Shown in pieces: positions 1 to 7,981 of a DNA stretch of 32,209 bases (positions are counted from its first letter, which is position 1; the number at the start of each line of letters is the position of its first letter). Under the pieces are notes generated by a model that ran no database searches, was not told the DNA's origin, and saw nothing but the letters and a program-made list of their open reading frames with translations. This stretch comes from Gammaproteobacteria bacterium (lineage in GTDB: Bacteria; Pseudomonadota; Gammaproteobacteria; Steroidobacterales; Steroidobacteraceae): positions 1-32,209 of the forward strand of contig DAIDKA010000192.1 in the NCBI GenBank assembly GCA_027451085.1, in the 5' to 3' direction. The translations under genes were made by a program, and so were the position numbers.

Positions 1-483
1 CAGCCAGGCTGCCTGGTGCTGGATGTACGCATGCCCGGCATGAGCGGTTTGGAGCTGCAACAGGAACTGAACCACAGGGGCGCCGTGATTCCCGTGATCT
101 TCATCACCGGACACGGTGATGTTCCCATGGCGGTGGAGGCCCTGCATCACGGGGCCTTTGATTTCCTGCAGAAGCCGTTCCGGGACCAGGACCTGATCGA
201 CCGCATACAGAAGGCGCTGCTGAAAGATGCGCAGATGCGAGCCACCCTGCGATCGCAGGAACAACTCAAAGCAAGCCTGGGCGCGCTGACCCCGCGGGAA
301 CACGAGGTCCTGAAGCTCATGATCCAGGGCAAGCCGAACAAGACCATGGCGGCCGAGCTGGGCGTCAGCCAGCGCACCGTCGAGATACACCGTGCACGGG
401 TGATGGAGAAGACCAGGGCTGATTCGCTGGCCCACCTCGTGAGGATGTGCCTTGCAATGGACCTGGGCGGTGGCAAGGCATGA
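1..483 (+). CDS. FixJ/NarL-type response regulator, 5' end outside window
   Basis: The reading frame is open from the first base, so the gene starts upstream and the N-terminal part of its receiver domain is missing. What remains begins with the phosphoacceptor segment LVLDVRMPGMSG, with the aspartate codon at 22-24. It continues through the receiver switch residue (FITGHGD) and the conserved lysine (FLQKPF), and ends in a LuxR-type DNA-binding helix-turn-helix (LTPREHEVLKLMIQGKPNKT, then SQRTVEIHRARVMEK). This receiver-LuxR arrangement is that of FixJ/TodT/StyR-type transcription activators, which are phosphorylated by a partner histidine kinase. The next gene, 33 bases downstream on the same strand, encodes a PAS hybrid kinase and is the obvious candidate partner, though hybrid kinases can also signal elsewhere. 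The target genes cannot be inferred. Confidence 0.93.
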   Translation, partial: QPGCLVLDVRMPGMSGLELQQELNHRGAVIPVIFITGHGDVPMAVEALHHGAFDFLQKPFRDQDLIDRIQKALLKDAQMRATLRSQEQLKASLGALTPREHEVLKLMIQGKPNKTMAAELGVSQRTVEIHRARVMEKTRADSLAHLVRMCLAMDLGGGKA

Positions 484-516
484 ACCGGACGTCCCTCGAT
501 TGACCGGCCCACGCCG

Positions 517-2022
517 ATGAGCGCCTCGAACCTGTTCGGCAAGGCACTGGAGTCAGCGCCCGATGCCATCGTGATCGCGGATGCCGCCGGGCGCATCCTG
601 TTCGCCAATCGGCGGGTGCTCGATGTGCTGGGCTACGACCCGGCGGAGCTGCTGGGCCGGCAGATCGAGGTCCTGCTGCCGCAAGAGCTGCGTGAACGGC
701 ATCTGTCGCACCGTGCCGGCTACATGCGCCAGCCGCGGGCGCGCCCCATGGGCATCAACCTGGGACTGACGGCCCTGCGCAAGGACGGCACGCAGATCCC
801 GGTTGAAATCAGCCTCAGTCCCATAGAGGACGGTGACCGGGTCCTCACCGCCACCGCCATCCGCGACGTAACCGACCGTAAGCGCATCCTGCAGGAGCTG
901 CAGCAGGCGCGAGAAGCCGCAGACCGTGCCAACCTCGCCAAGAGCCGGTTCCTGGCCACCGCCAGTCACGACCTGCGCCAGCCGCTGCAGGCATTGGCGC
1001 TGCTGAACGGCTCGTTGCGCCGCATGGCCCTCGATGAAAACCAGCTGGAGGCCGTGAACCAGCAGGAACGCGCCGTCACCACCATGTCGCGCCTGCTCAA
1101 TGCACTGCTGGACATCAGCAAGCTGGAGGCCGGCGTCGTCCGCACTGCGCCCGTCGACTTCGGGGTCCGCAGCCTGTTCGAGGACCTGCGGTCGGAGTTC
1201 GCAGGCCTTGCCGCCAGCAAGGGCCTTCAGCTCGAAATCGAACCCGGCAGCCTGGTTGTCCATTCAGACCCGGATCTGGTGGGCCAGGTGCTGCGCAACC
1301 TCCTGGCGAATGCCATCAAGTACACCTCCCGAGGTTACGTGCGGCTGTCCGCCCGCGGTGACGGCCTGCGGGTCCATTTCGAACTCAGGGACACCGGCAT
1401 CGGCATCCCGCCCGACAAGCTGCCGTTCATCTACGACGAGTTCTTTCAGGCGGGAGCCGCCGCGGCCGATCATCGCGAAGGTTACGGGCTTGGGCTTTCC
1501 ATTGTCCGCCGGATCGTGACCCTGCTCCGGCTCAAACTGGATATCTGTTCAGATGTGGGCGTCGGAACCTGCTGCACCTTGGAACTGCCGGCCGGGAGGA
1601 ACGCTGCGCATGTCTCCGCCGCCGCCGTGGTGGCGCCGGCCGGTACCACACGAGCCACACAGCCCCAGGTGCTGCTGGTCGATGACGACAGCGGAGTCCG
1701 CAACGCCACCGCGCTGCTGTTGCGGGTCGTCGGCTGCCGTGTGTTCAGCGCGGGTTCGGTCAGCGAAGCAGCTGAGGTCGCACACGGCAACCCCGGGATC
1801 GATGTCGTCCTGACGGATTACCATCTGGGCGCCGGCGAGACAGGCCTGGATGTGATCAAGCAGGTCCGGGACATCCTGCAGCGGCGGTGCAGCGCCGTGC
1901 TGGTGACGGGGGACACCTCGGCCGCGATCCAGGCCCGGGCGGCTGAGGACATCCGCCTGGTGAGCAAGCCCATCCGGTCAGATGAGCTGCTCGCGCTGAT
2001 CCATGAGCTGGCCCCGGGCTGA
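517..2022 (+). CDS. PAS-domain hybrid sensor histidine kinase
   Basis: A 501-residue protein with four recognisable parts. Residues about 8-120 form a PAS sensor domain (SAPDAIVIADAAGRILFAN) with a PAC tail. A HisKA dimerisation domain carries the phosphoacceptor H151 in TASHDLRQPLQAL. A HATPase domain has the N box (NLLANAIKYT, about 261-270), G1 (DTGIGIP, D292) and G2 (GYGLGLSIV). The C-terminal receiver has D389/D390, phosphoacceptor D434 and K484. No membrane segment or signal peptide is visible, so it is predicted to be a cytoplasmic sensor. The HDLRQPL signature is common in FixL/TodS-like hybrid kinases. It probably phosphorylates the FixJ-type regulator upstream; the PAS ligand is unknown. 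The start at 517 lacks a strong ribosome-binding site but begins directly at the PAS domain. The stop codon abuts the yidC stop codon on the other strand. Confidence 0.9.
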   Translation: MSASNLFGKALESAPDAIVIADAAGRILFANRRVLDVLGYDPAELLGRQIEVLLPQELRERHLSHRAGYMRQPRARPMGINLGLTALRKDGTQIPVEISLSPIEDGDRVLTATAIRDVTDRKRILQELQQAREAADRANLAKSRFLATASHDLRQPLQALALLNGSLRRMALDENQLEAVNQQERAVTTMSRLLNALLDISKLEAGVVRTAPVDFGVRSLFEDLRSEFAGLAASKGLQLEIEPGSLVVHSDPDLVGQVLRNLLANAIKYTSRGYVRLSARGDGLRVHFELRDTGIGIPPDKLPFIYDEFFQAGAAAADHREGYGLGLSIVRRIVTLLRLKLDICSDVGVGTCCTLELPAGRNAAHVSAAAVVAPAGTTRATQPQVLLVDDDSGVRNATALLLRVVGCRVFSAGSVSEAAEVAHGNPGIDVVLTDYHLGAGETGLDVIKQVRDILQRRCSAVLVTGDTSAAIQARAAEDIRLVSKPIRSDELLALIHELAPG

Positions 2023-3729
2023 TCAGTTGCGTTTCTTGGCCAGCGCCGCGGCGTGGATGCGGCGGTTGATGTTCCACTGCTGGGCGATGCCCAGCACCGT
2101 GTTGGCAACGTAGTACAGCACCAGGCCCGACGGCAGGAACATGAACAGCGCGGACATGCCGATGGGCATGAACATCATCACCTTTGCCTGCACCGGGTCG
2201 GCCGGCGCGGGATTCAGCCGCTGCTGCACGAACATTGCCGCTGCCATCAGGATCGGCAGGATGAAGTACGGGTCCGGCGAGGACAGGTCCTGCAGCCAGC
2301 CCATGAAGGGCGCCTGGCGCATCTCGACGCTTTCCTGCAGCACCCAGTAGAAGGCGAAGAACACCGGCATCTGCACCAGCATGGGCAGGCAGCCGCTGAC
2401 CGGGTTGGCCCCTTCCTTGGTGTACAGCTCCATGGTGGCGCGGCCGAGTTTTTCGCGGTCGTCCTTGTACTGCTCCTGCAGGTTCTTGATGCGCGGGCCC
2501 AGCTCGCGCATCTTGGCCATCGACTTGCCCGAGGCCTCCGACAACGGATAGAACACCAGCTTCAGCAGCAGGGTCACCACCAGGATCGCCACGCCCCAGT
2601 TGTGCGTCAGGTCGTAGACACGGGCCAATGCCCAGAACAGCGGTTGGGCGATGAAGAACAGGTGGCCGAAGTCCGTCACACGCTGCAGCTGCGTGCCGGT
2701 CGTCGCCAGCTGTGCCTGCAGCTTCGGTCCCACGAACACGGTCAGCGGAAAGCTGGCCGAACCACCGGCCGGCACAACGGTGCCGGGGCCGCTGGCGGCC
2801 AGCGCAAATTCGTTGCCCTGCGCCTGCATGGTGAAGCGGAACGGCACACCCTTCGGTGGCACCACCGCCGTGACAAAGTGGTGCTGCAAGGCCGCGATCC
2901 AGCCCGTGGTCACTTCCTGCGACAGGTGGGCGTCGTCTTCGTCCGAGAGTTTGAGCTTGCGGTACTTGCCGCCATCCCAGATGGCCGGCCCGTTGAAGGC
3001 AAAGCGCTCCGGGTTGGGATTGAACATGGAACTGTGCACGGGCACATGGTTGCGCAGGATCTGTGCATAGGGCGTCGCGGACCAGGCCGCGGCTGACTGG
3101 TTGTCGACCGTCTGCTCGATGTCCACGGCATAGCTGCCGCGGTGGAACACGTATTGCTTGGTGACGCTGACACCGCCAGCGCTCCAGTGCAGCGGCACGC
3201 GCAGTTCATCCTGCCCCTGCGCCAGGGTGTACTCGCCCTTGTCGGCGCTGAAGGTGGCCTGCTGGTTGGGACGATCTTCACCCGGCGGACCCGTGAGCCC
3301 GGTCTGCAGCACGTACAAGGTGTCAGGGGAATCGTGGTTCTCCAGCCGCACGCGTTCGAGCTTGCCCTTCACCAGCGCGTAGACCGGCAGGTCCACCTGG
3401 GTGATGGTGCCGCCCTTGAGCGACAGCACCAGGTCGAGGACATCGGTGCGCACGTGCACGTCCCCACCGGTGAATGCCTGCATCACGGTGCCCAGCGATC
3501 CGGGCGCGGAGCTGGAAACCGCAGCCTGTGCCGGCGCACTGGCAGATGTCCCGCTCGCCGCGATCGCCGGCACCGCGTCGAGTCGATTGGCGGCCGGATG
3601 TTCCGCCGCGGCCTGGGTCAGGGCGTCGACAAGCGCGTAGTCCTTCTGCCAGGTCACGTAGTTCGCAAACAGCGCGATGGCGAAAATGATCCAGAGGGCG
3701 TAGCGGAAAATCTGCGAGATGTTATTCAT
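2023..3729 (-). CDS. yidC: Membrane protein insertase YidC
   Basis: YidC inserts and folds inner-membrane proteins, alone or with SecYEG. From the start [13 protein letters not shown] at 3729 it has 568 residues, normal for Gram-negative YidC. An N-terminal membrane anchor (about 5-22) is followed by a large periplasmic beta domain. The conserved C-terminal five-helix insertase core includes [20 protein letters not shown], the [19 protein letters not shown] segment and QWNINRRI near the end. The tail AALAKKRN is basic, as in ribosome-binding C-termini. An ATG directly before (3732) is also possible. The longer in-frame N-terminus is unlikely because it only adds a shadow of yidD. The start overlaps the yidD stop by 8 bases, implying coupled translation within rpmH-rnpA-yidD-yidC. 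Confidence 0.97.
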   Translation of the reverse strand: MNNISQIFRYALWIIFAIALFANYVTWQKDYALVDALTQAAAEHPAANRLDAVPAIAASGTSASAPAQAAVSSSAPGSLGTVMQAFTGGDVHVRTDVLDLVLSLKGGTITQVDLPVYALVKGKLERVRLENHDSPDTLYVLQTGLTGPPGEDRPNQQATFSADKGEYTLAQGQDELRVPLHWSAGGVSVTKQYVFHRGSYAVDIEQTVDNQSAAAWSATPYAQILRNHVPVHSSMFNPNPERFAFNGPAIWDGGKYRKLKLSDEDDAHLSQEVTTGWIAALQHHFVTAVVPPKGVPFRFTMQAQGNEFALAASGPGTVVPAGGSASFPLTVFVGPKLQAQLATTGTQLQRVTDFGHLFFIAQPLFWALARVYDLTHNWGVAILVVTLLLKLVFYPLSEASGKSMAKMRELGPRIKNLQEQYKDDREKLGRATMELYTKEGANPVSGCLPMLVQMPVFFAFYWVLQESVEMRQAPFMGWLQDLSSPDPYFILPILMAAAMFVQQRLNPAPADPVQAKVMMFMPIGMSALFMFLPSGLVLYYVANTVLGIAQQWNINRRIHAAALAKKRN

Positions 3730-3970
3730 CATTACCACGGTGAACATGCACACAGGCACCCTGCGGTACCAGATCTACGCCGCCCGCATTCCACGGGTGA
3801 CAGCGGGCGAGGCGTCGCAGCGTGAGCCAGCCACCACGCACAACGCCGAACCGCCCGATCGCCTCCAGCGCATAGTTCGAGCAGGACGGATGGAAGCGGC
3901 ACACAGGACCCAGCAGCGGACTCAAGGTCCACTGATAAATCCGGATCAGGCCTTTGAAAAGGAAGCGCAT
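3722..3970 (-). CDS. yidD: Membrane protein insertion efficiency factor YidD
   Basis: A small 82-residue protein with the family signature [17 protein letters not shown] and the N-terminal amphipathic segment [19 protein letters not shown]. YidD is a peripheral inner-membrane protein found next to yidC in most bacteria; it assists insertion of membrane proteins. Here the ATG at 3970 overlaps the 3' end of rnpA by 25 bases, and its stop overlaps the yidC start. This nested arrangement is typical of the locus. The C-terminus ([19 protein letters not shown]) retains the usual GVDxVP motif. Confidence 0.95.
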   Translation of the reverse strand: MRFLFKGLIRIYQWTLSPLLGPVCRFHPSCSNYALEAIGRFGVVRGGWLTLRRLARCHPWNAGGVDLVPQGACVHVHRGNDE

Positions 3971-4341
3971 CGAACGGTGACTTTATCCCACAATGCCGCA
4001 AGACTGGCGCGCAGTTGCGGGCCTTCGATGTCACGCGCGGCGGGGCGGCAGCTGACGACGATGTCCACCGCCGGCAGCTGGTGCTGGCTGAGCCGGAATG
4101 ACTCGCGCACCAGGCGGCGCAGGCGGTTGCGTCCCACGGAACCCCCGAAGGGCTTGGACGCAACAGCAAGACCCAGACGCGGACCGTCCAAGCCGTTGAA
4201 TTTGACCGTAACGCCAAAGAAATTGTTGCCAAGGCGGACACCCTGGCCGTAGAGCTGGTCGAACTCCCACTTGCGGCGCAGGCGGCGCGCAGCGGGAAAG
4301 GTCAGACACCCGCGATCTCCCTGTCCTGGGGACAAGGGCAC
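3946..4341 (-). CDS. rnpA: Ribonuclease P protein component
   Basis: RnpA is the protein subunit that helps the RNase P RNA bind the 5' leader of pre-tRNA. The 131-residue protein has the N-terminal [22 protein letters not shown] and the basic RNR signature helix ([15 protein letters not shown]). The start is a GTG at 4341, five bases after the rpmH stop; no in-frame ATG exists before the conserved LTFP segment, so the GTG is preferred. A TAAGG made by the end of rpmH sits very close (3 bases) to this GTG, so translation probably depends on coupling to rpmH. The 3' end overlaps yidD. Confidence 0.94.
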   Translation of the reverse strand: MPLSPGQGDRGCLTFPAARRLRRKWEFDQLYGQGVRLGNNFFGVTVKFNGLDGPRLGLAVASKPFGGSVGRNRLRRLVRESFRLSQHQLPAVDIVVSCRPAARDIEGPQLRASLAALWDKVTVRCASFSKA

Positions 4342-4346
4342 CGACC

Positions 4347-4481
4347 TTACGGAATGAGCTTTTTACGGCCCTTGGCCCGGCGCCGGTTCAGGACCTTGCG
4401 GCCATTGGCGGTGGCCATGCGGGCTCGGAACCCGTGGGTACGCGCACGGCGGACCTTGCTGGGCTGGTATGTACGTTGCAT
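4347..4481 (-). CDS. rpmH: 50S ribosomal protein L34
   Basis: The minus strand encodes a 44-residue basic protein, beginning [20 protein letters not shown] and ending [18 protein letters not shown], which is the complete L34 sequence pattern. L34 is a small component of the large ribosomal subunit. The gene is the first of the rpmH-rnpA-yidD-yidC operon and lies 30 bases downstream of the strong promoter-like sequence at 4511-4539. Confidence 0.97.
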   Translation of the reverse strand: MQRTYQPSKVRRARTHGFRARMATANGRKVLNRRRAKGRKKLIP

Positions 4482-4510
4482 TGCAGTTGGCCCTGTTAAG
4501 AGGGGCGGCA

Positions 4511-4539
4511 AGGTTAGAGGGATGCACCCCGGGTGTCAA
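4511..4539 (-). promoter_or_regulatory. Predicted sigma70 promoter of the rpmH operon
   Basis: On the minus strand a perfect -35 hexamer TTGACA (4534-4539) is followed by exactly 17 bases and TAACCT (4511-4516) as a weaker -10. It points to rpmH, whose start codon is 30 bases downstream of the -10 element. A strong promoter is expected for a ribosomal protein operon. Confidence 0.6.
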
Positions 4540-4548
4540 TACAGCCAG

Positions 4549-4578
4549 TTACTTAAATCGGTCCGGTGGCGGTAGACT
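4549..4578 (+). promoter_or_regulatory. Weak candidate dnaA promoter
   Basis: TTACTT (4549-4554), an 18-base spacer and TAGACT (4573-4578) form a poor sigma70 match (2/6 and 4/6) directed towards dnaA. It is the best candidate I see in the 155-base divergent region, and it would place the hairpin at 4582-4615 at the very start of the transcript. No clear DnaA box is visible here, so DnaA autoregulation cannot be argued from this segment. Confidence 0.25.
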
Positions 4579-4581
4579 GCG

Positions 4582-4615
4582 ACCCCTTTTTGTTCCGGAG
4601 GTCGGAACGAGGGGT
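4582..4615 (+). other. Inverted repeat in the dnaA leader
   Basis: GTTCCG (4592-4597) and CGGAAC (4603-4608) form a perfect 6-base-pair stem with a five-base loop. An outer pair, ACCCC (4582-4586) with GGGGT (4611-4615), extends the structure across an asymmetric internal loop containing five T residues. It ends 21 bases before the dnaA GTG. It could be an RNA hairpin limiting dnaA expression, a protein operator, or part of an origin element. It is not a classical terminator, because the T-run lies on the 5' side. Confidence 0.5.
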
Positions 4616-4636
4616 TCAGTGGGGGTCAGGTCTTAA

Positions 4637-5983
4637 GTGAATCTCTGGTCGTATTGCGTGCAGGCCCTGGAGGCCGAGCTTCCCGAGCAGGATTTCAACA
4701 CCTGGGTGCGTCCGCTGCAGGTGATCGAAGCCAACGGGGTGCTGAAGCTGCTCGCGCCCAACCGTTTCGCGGTGGACTGGGTGAAGGCCAACCTGCTGCA
4801 GCGCCTGGGTGAACTGGTACGCAGCGCAGCCAGCCAGAACGGCAGCGCCGCACCCATCATCACGGTGGAAGTGGGATCGCTGCCACGCGCAGTGTCTGCT
4901 GCTGCTTCGACCTCGGCGCCCCCGTCCAGAGCGGTCCGGCCGCAGGTGGAAGGTCTGGTGGTCGGAGCCAGGCTGAATCCGGATTTCGGATTTTCCTCCT
5001 TCGTCGAGGGCAAGAGCAATCAAATGGCCCGCGCCGCCTGCCAGCAGGTGGGTGAAAACCCGGGCAAGGCCTACAACCCGCTGTTCCTGTACGGCGGAGT
5101 GGGCCTCGGTAAGACCCACCTCATGCACGCGGCGGCCCACCTGATGAAGGAGCGCGAGAGCGACGTGCGTGTAGCCTACGTCCACTCCGAACGCTTCGTC
5201 GGAGACATGGTGCGGGCGCTCCAGCACAACAAGATGAACGAATTCAAGACAGCGTACCGGTCGCTCGACGCGCTGCTCATCGATGACATCCAGTTCTTCG
5301 CCAACAAGGATCGCTCGCAGGAGGAATTCTTTCATACCTTCAACGAACTGCTTGAAGGCCAGCGGCAGGTGATCCTCACCTGTGACCGTTATCCCAAGGA
5401 GGTGAACGGGCTGGAGGAGCGCCTGACATCCCGTTTCGGGTCGGGACTCACCGTGGCCATAGAGCCACCGGACCTCGAAACCTGCGTGGCCATCCTGATC
5501 TCCAAGGCGCAGGGCCTGGGTGTGGCGCTGCAGGATGAAATCGCCTTTTTCATGGCCAAGCGCATCCGCTCGAACGTCCGCGAACTCGAAGGTGCACTGA
5601 AGCGGGTGATCGCCAATTCGCGTTTTACCGGCCGACCCATCACGCTGGAGTTCACCAAGGATGCGCTGCGGGACCTGCTGCAGGTGCAGGCACGTCTGGT
5701 GACCCTGGAAAACATCCTGAAAACCGTGGCCGAATACTTCAAGGTTCGCGTGACAGACCTGCAGGGCGCAAGCCGCAGCCGCTCCATCGTGCGGCCGCGG
5801 CAGATCGCCATGGCGCTCGCGCGCGAGTTGACCAGCCACAGCCTGCCGGAGATCGGCGAGTATTTCGGTGGCCGTGATCACACCACCGTGATGCATGCGT
5901 GCCGGCAGGTCACGGAACTGCGCGCCTCGGACCAGCGGGTCTCCCAGGACCATTCAAACCTGTTGAGAACCCTGAGGGGCTGA
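4637..5983 (+). CDS. dnaA: Chromosomal replication initiator DnaA
   Basis: DnaA binds DnaA boxes at oriC, oligomerises with ATP and unwinds the origin. The 448-residue protein has domain I ([20 protein letters not shown]) and a short alanine/serine-rich linker (about 80-105). The AAA+ core carries Walker A GGVGLGKT (153-160) and Walker B LLIDDIQF (213-220). Domain IV, a helix-turn-helix with the [11 protein letters not shown] signature, reads DnaA boxes. The GTG start at 4637 gives the expected N-terminus; only a weak CAGG lies upstream. Length is close to that of other gammaproteobacterial DnaA proteins. The gene heads dnaA-dnaN-recF-gyrB, although the 212-base gap before dnaN and the gene inserted before recF suggest internal promoters. 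Confidence 0.98.
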   Translation: MNLWSYCVQALEAELPEQDFNTWVRPLQVIEANGVLKLLAPNRFAVDWVKANLLQRLGELVRSAASQNGSAAPIITVEVGSLPRAVSAAASTSAPPSRAVRPQVEGLVVGARLNPDFGFSSFVEGKSNQMARAACQQVGENPGKAYNPLFLYGGVGLGKTHLMHAAAHLMKERESDVRVAYVHSERFVGDMVRALQHNKMNEFKTAYRSLDALLIDDIQFFANKDRSQEEFFHTFNELLEGQRQVILTCDRYPKEVNGLEERLTSRFGSGLTVAIEPPDLETCVAILISKAQGLGVALQDEIAFFMAKRIRSNVRELEGALKRVIANSRFTGRPITLEFTKDALRDLLQVQARLVTLENILKTVAEYFKVRVTDLQGASRSRSIVRPRQIAMALARELTSHSLPEIGEYFGGRDHTTVMHACRQVTELRASDQRVSQDHSNLLRTLRG

Positions 5984-5995
5984 ATGTGGGCAGCC

Positions 5996-6004
5996 TGTGG
6001 ATGA
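5996..6004 (-). other. DnaA box, 8/9
   Basis: Reads TCATCCACA on the minus strand, one mismatch from TTATCCACA, and lies 13 bases after the dnaA stop codon. It is in opposite orientation to the other boxes. Confidence 0.55.
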
Positions 6005-6019
6005 GAGCGAGGCCGGATT

Positions 6020-6028
6020 TGATCCACA
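6020..6028 (+). other. DnaA box, 8/9
   Basis: TGATCCACA, one mismatch from consensus; the mismatch creates a GATC that overlaps the box, and a second GATC directly follows at 6029. Confidence 0.55.
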
Positions 6029-6127
6029 GATCGCCAACAACTCCTGTACAGGTCGCGAGATCTTTACTCCCCCACCTCCGGGAGAGGTAAGATCCTGATC
6101 AAACTGGCAGTATCAGGCTTCGTCCAC

Positions 6128-6136
6128 GTATCCACA
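6128..6136 (+). other. DnaA box, 8/9
   Basis: GTATCCACA, mismatching only the first base of the consensus. It is the full-strength candidate closest to the AT-rich stretch, 24 bases away, which is the usual arrangement for loading DnaA onto the unwinding element. Confidence 0.6.
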
Positions 6137-6160
6137 GCCTCTGTAGCTACTGCTTCAATC

Positions 6161-6191
6161 CTTATCCTAAGAACTTAAGATTTAAGAACAC
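6161..6191 (+). other. Candidate DNA unwinding element
   Basis: An AT-rich run in GC-rich DNA just before dnaN. TAAGAAC occurs at 6168-6174 and again at 6183-6189, with TTAAGAT between, giving a small repeated pattern. A weak DnaA-box-like TTATCCTAA overlaps its left edge at 6162-6170. It also covers the dnaN leader, so promoter function is an alternative. Confidence 0.45.
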
Positions 6192-6195
6192 TCCC

Positions 6196-7293
6196 ATGAA
6201 GCTCACCGCCTCCCGTGAAGACTTCCTCGGTCCTTTGCAAAGCGTCATCGGCGTGGTCGAGCGCAGGCAGACCATGCCCATCCTGGCCAATGTGCTGCTG
6301 GCCGCACGCGATGGAAAACTGAGCATCACAGGATCGGACCTGGAGGTCGAACTGGTGGCCACCCGGGCGGTGGACAGTCAGACAGACGGCGAGATCACCG
6401 TGCCGGGCCGTAAGCTGCTGGATATTTTCAAGGCGCTGCCGGAGAAGACCTCTGTCACCCTGACGTCAGAAGGCGAACGTGTGACCCTCAAGGCTGGCCG
6501 CAGCCGCTTTGCGCTGTCCAGTCTGCCGGCAGCAGAGTTCCCCCTGGTCGAGGACATCAAGGCTCAGCAGACCCTCAGCATCGCCCAGGTGGACCTGCGC
6601 AAGCTCATCGACAAAACATCTTTCGCCATGGCGCAGCAGGACGTCCGCTACTACCTGAACGGCCTGCTGCTCGAAACCGAGGCCAGGACGCTGCGCGCAG
6701 TAGCCACCGATGGTCACCGCCTGGCGCTGTGCGAAGCCGAACTGCCTGCCATGGCGACTACCGCCCAGCAGGTCATTGTGCCGCGCAAGGGAGTGTTGGA
6801 GCTGCAGCGCATCCTGGGCACGGACGGCACCGTGGAGCTGGCGATCGGCACGAATCATATTCGCGTCGAGATCGGCGATATTCGCTTTACTTCGAAGCTT
6901 ATTGATGGTCGTTTTCCGGAGTACAGCCGTGTTGTTCCGGCTAATCCGACCAAGCTCATACATACGGACCGGGATCTGCTCCGCCAGTCTCTGCAGCGTA
7001 CCGCCATCCTGTCGAACGAAAAGTATCGTGGCATTCGCCTGAATCTGAAAAGTGGCTTGCTGACCGTCCAGGCTCATAACCCCGAGCAGGAAGAGGCCGA
7101 GGACCAGGTGGAGGTAACCTACAGCGGCGAGGAGCTCGAAATCGGGTTTAACGTCAATTACCTGCTGGATGCCCTGAGTGCGCTGGACGTCGGCCAGGTG
7201 GAACTGGGTCTGACGGATTCCAACAGCAGCTGCCTGGTGCGTTCACCGGGCAAGGCGGAAGCCAGGTACGTCGTGATGCCGATGAGACTGTAA
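6196..7293 (+). CDS. dnaN: DNA polymerase III beta subunit (sliding clamp)
   Basis: The beta clamp is a ring-shaped dimer that holds DNA polymerase III and many repair proteins on DNA. The 365-residue product starts MKLTASREDFLGPLQSVIGV and ends with the hallmark YVVMPMRL, showing both ends are complete and the three clamp domains should be present. No good Shine-Dalgarno sequence precedes the ATG at 6196. Codon choice changes around 6850-6960, where ATT, CTT, TTT and GTT codons cluster while the flanks use C/G-ending codons; the encoded protein still looks normal there. Confidence 0.98.
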   Translation: MKLTASREDFLGPLQSVIGVVERRQTMPILANVLLAARDGKLSITGSDLEVELVATRAVDSQTDGEITVPGRKLLDIFKALPEKTSVTLTSEGERVTLKAGRSRFALSSLPAAEFPLVEDIKAQQTLSIAQVDLRKLIDKTSFAMAQQDVRYYLNGLLLETEARTLRAVATDGHRLALCEAELPAMATTAQQVIVPRKGVLELQRILGTDGTVELAIGTNHIRVEIGDIRFTSKLIDGRFPEYSRVVPANPTKLIHTDRDLLRQSLQRTAILSNEKYRGIRLNLKSGLLTVQAHNPEQEEAEDQVEVTYSGEELEIGFNVNYLLDALSALDVGQVELGLTDSNSSCLVRSPGKAEARYVVMPMRL

Positions 7294-7330
7294 CGTGCTG
7301 CCTGCCTAGGTCGCTCGGAGGAACAGGGTC

Positions 7331-7819
7331 ATGCAGATCCATGAGGGCGGTTGCGGTTGTGGCGCACTGCGTTACCGGCTCAGTGGTGAGCCGATTTTCG
7401 TAAATAACTGCCACTGTACCCAGTGCCAGCACCAGACCGGGTCGACCTCGGTGGTCAACGCTTTTATTGAAAGCGAGCGAGTGCAGCTGCTGACGGGTGC
7501 AGTCACTGAGCATGTGGTCAGGGCCGGTAGCGGAGGGCCACATACTATCTGCCGTTGCGCCGTCTGCGGGGTCGCTGTGTGGAGTTACTATCCCAGGTTG
7601 GGGCGATTGGGAATGGGCATCCGGGTGGGCGCACTGGATAATCCCGGTGCATTTCGACCGGATGCGGTGATTTTCACGTCCGAGGCCATGCCGTGGGTTG
7701 CGCTACCCGAGGGCATCCCTCACTTTGAGAAGACTTACGATTTCAGATCAGTGCTGCCGCCCGAGCGTGTTGCGCGCTTGCTGGCGCTGGTGGCGCGCCG
7801 CCAGGCCGAACAGGGGTAA
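7331..7819 (+). CDS. GFA (glutathione-dependent formaldehyde-activating/CENP-V) family protein
   Basis: A 162-residue protein of the GFA zinc-binding fold. All expected cysteines are present: CGCG (C8, C10), CHCTQC (C27, C29, C32) and CRCAVC (C74, C76, C79). The family was named for binding glutathione and formaldehyde adducts, but most members have no proven activity, so no substrate is assigned. A good ribosome-binding site (GGAGG, 9 bases before the ATG) supports the start. The gene lies between dnaN and recF, which are usually adjacent, only 37 bases after dnaN. Codons such as ATT, GTA and AAT occur more often than in its neighbours, in keeping with an insertion. It is cytoplasmic and has no signal peptide. 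Confidence 0.88.
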   Translation: MQIHEGGCGCGALRYRLSGEPIFVNNCHCTQCQHQTGSTSVVNAFIESERVQLLTGAVTEHVVRAGSGGPHTICRCAVCGVAVWSYYPRLGRLGMGIRVGALDNPGAFRPDAVIFTSEAMPWVALPEGIPHFEKTYDFRSVLPPERVARLLALVARRQAEQG

Positions 7820-7833
7820 ACGCCGAGACTCGA

Positions 7834-7849
7834 TGTTCCACGTGGAACA
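7834..7849 (+). other. parS: parS centromere site 1
   Basis: The 16-base palindrome TGTTCCACGTGGAACA is flanked by A and T, making an 18-base perfect palindrome (7833-7850) in the gap between the GFA gene and recF. It matches the parS sequence bound by chromosomal ParB in Pseudomonas. ParB bound at parS near the origin directs chromosome segregation and condensin loading. parA and parB are not in this window. Confidence 0.9.
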
Positions 7850-7981
7850 TCATCCAAGATGCGGCGGTGTTGACGCGAGGCGTGCCTTCCGGGTGCGGCG
7901 GAGGGGTGTATTTACCTTTGACGCCTGATTCGAGCGAGCCCGGGCCCACCATGACGTTCCAGCTTTCCCGATAAGTGCCCG

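Larger units (their letters stand above)
5984..6195 (+). other. oriC: Probable chromosomal origin (oriC), dnaA-dnaN intergenic region
   Basis: This 212-base gap holds no gene. It contains three sequences one base away from the DnaA-box consensus TTATCCACA (minus strand 5996-6004; plus strand 6020-6028 and 6128-6136), a weaker fourth (6162-6170), five GATC sites between 6021 and 6100, a perfect 10-base palindrome CCTGTACAGG (6043-6052) and an AT-rich stretch at 6161-6191. That combination is what a bacterial origin looks like. The rpmH-dnaA gap, the origin position in Pseudomonas, has no such boxes. Assignment is inferred from motif density and position. Confidence 0.65.

Noticed and set aside
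4482-4636. Origin in the rpmH-dnaA gap, as in Pseudomonas
   Set aside because: No sequence close to the DnaA box was found there, in contrast to the dnaA-dnaN gap.
4616-5953. 445-codon open frame opposite dnaA
   Set aside because: Antisense to a fully conserved DnaA; no family features and a composition typical of reverse-frame translation.
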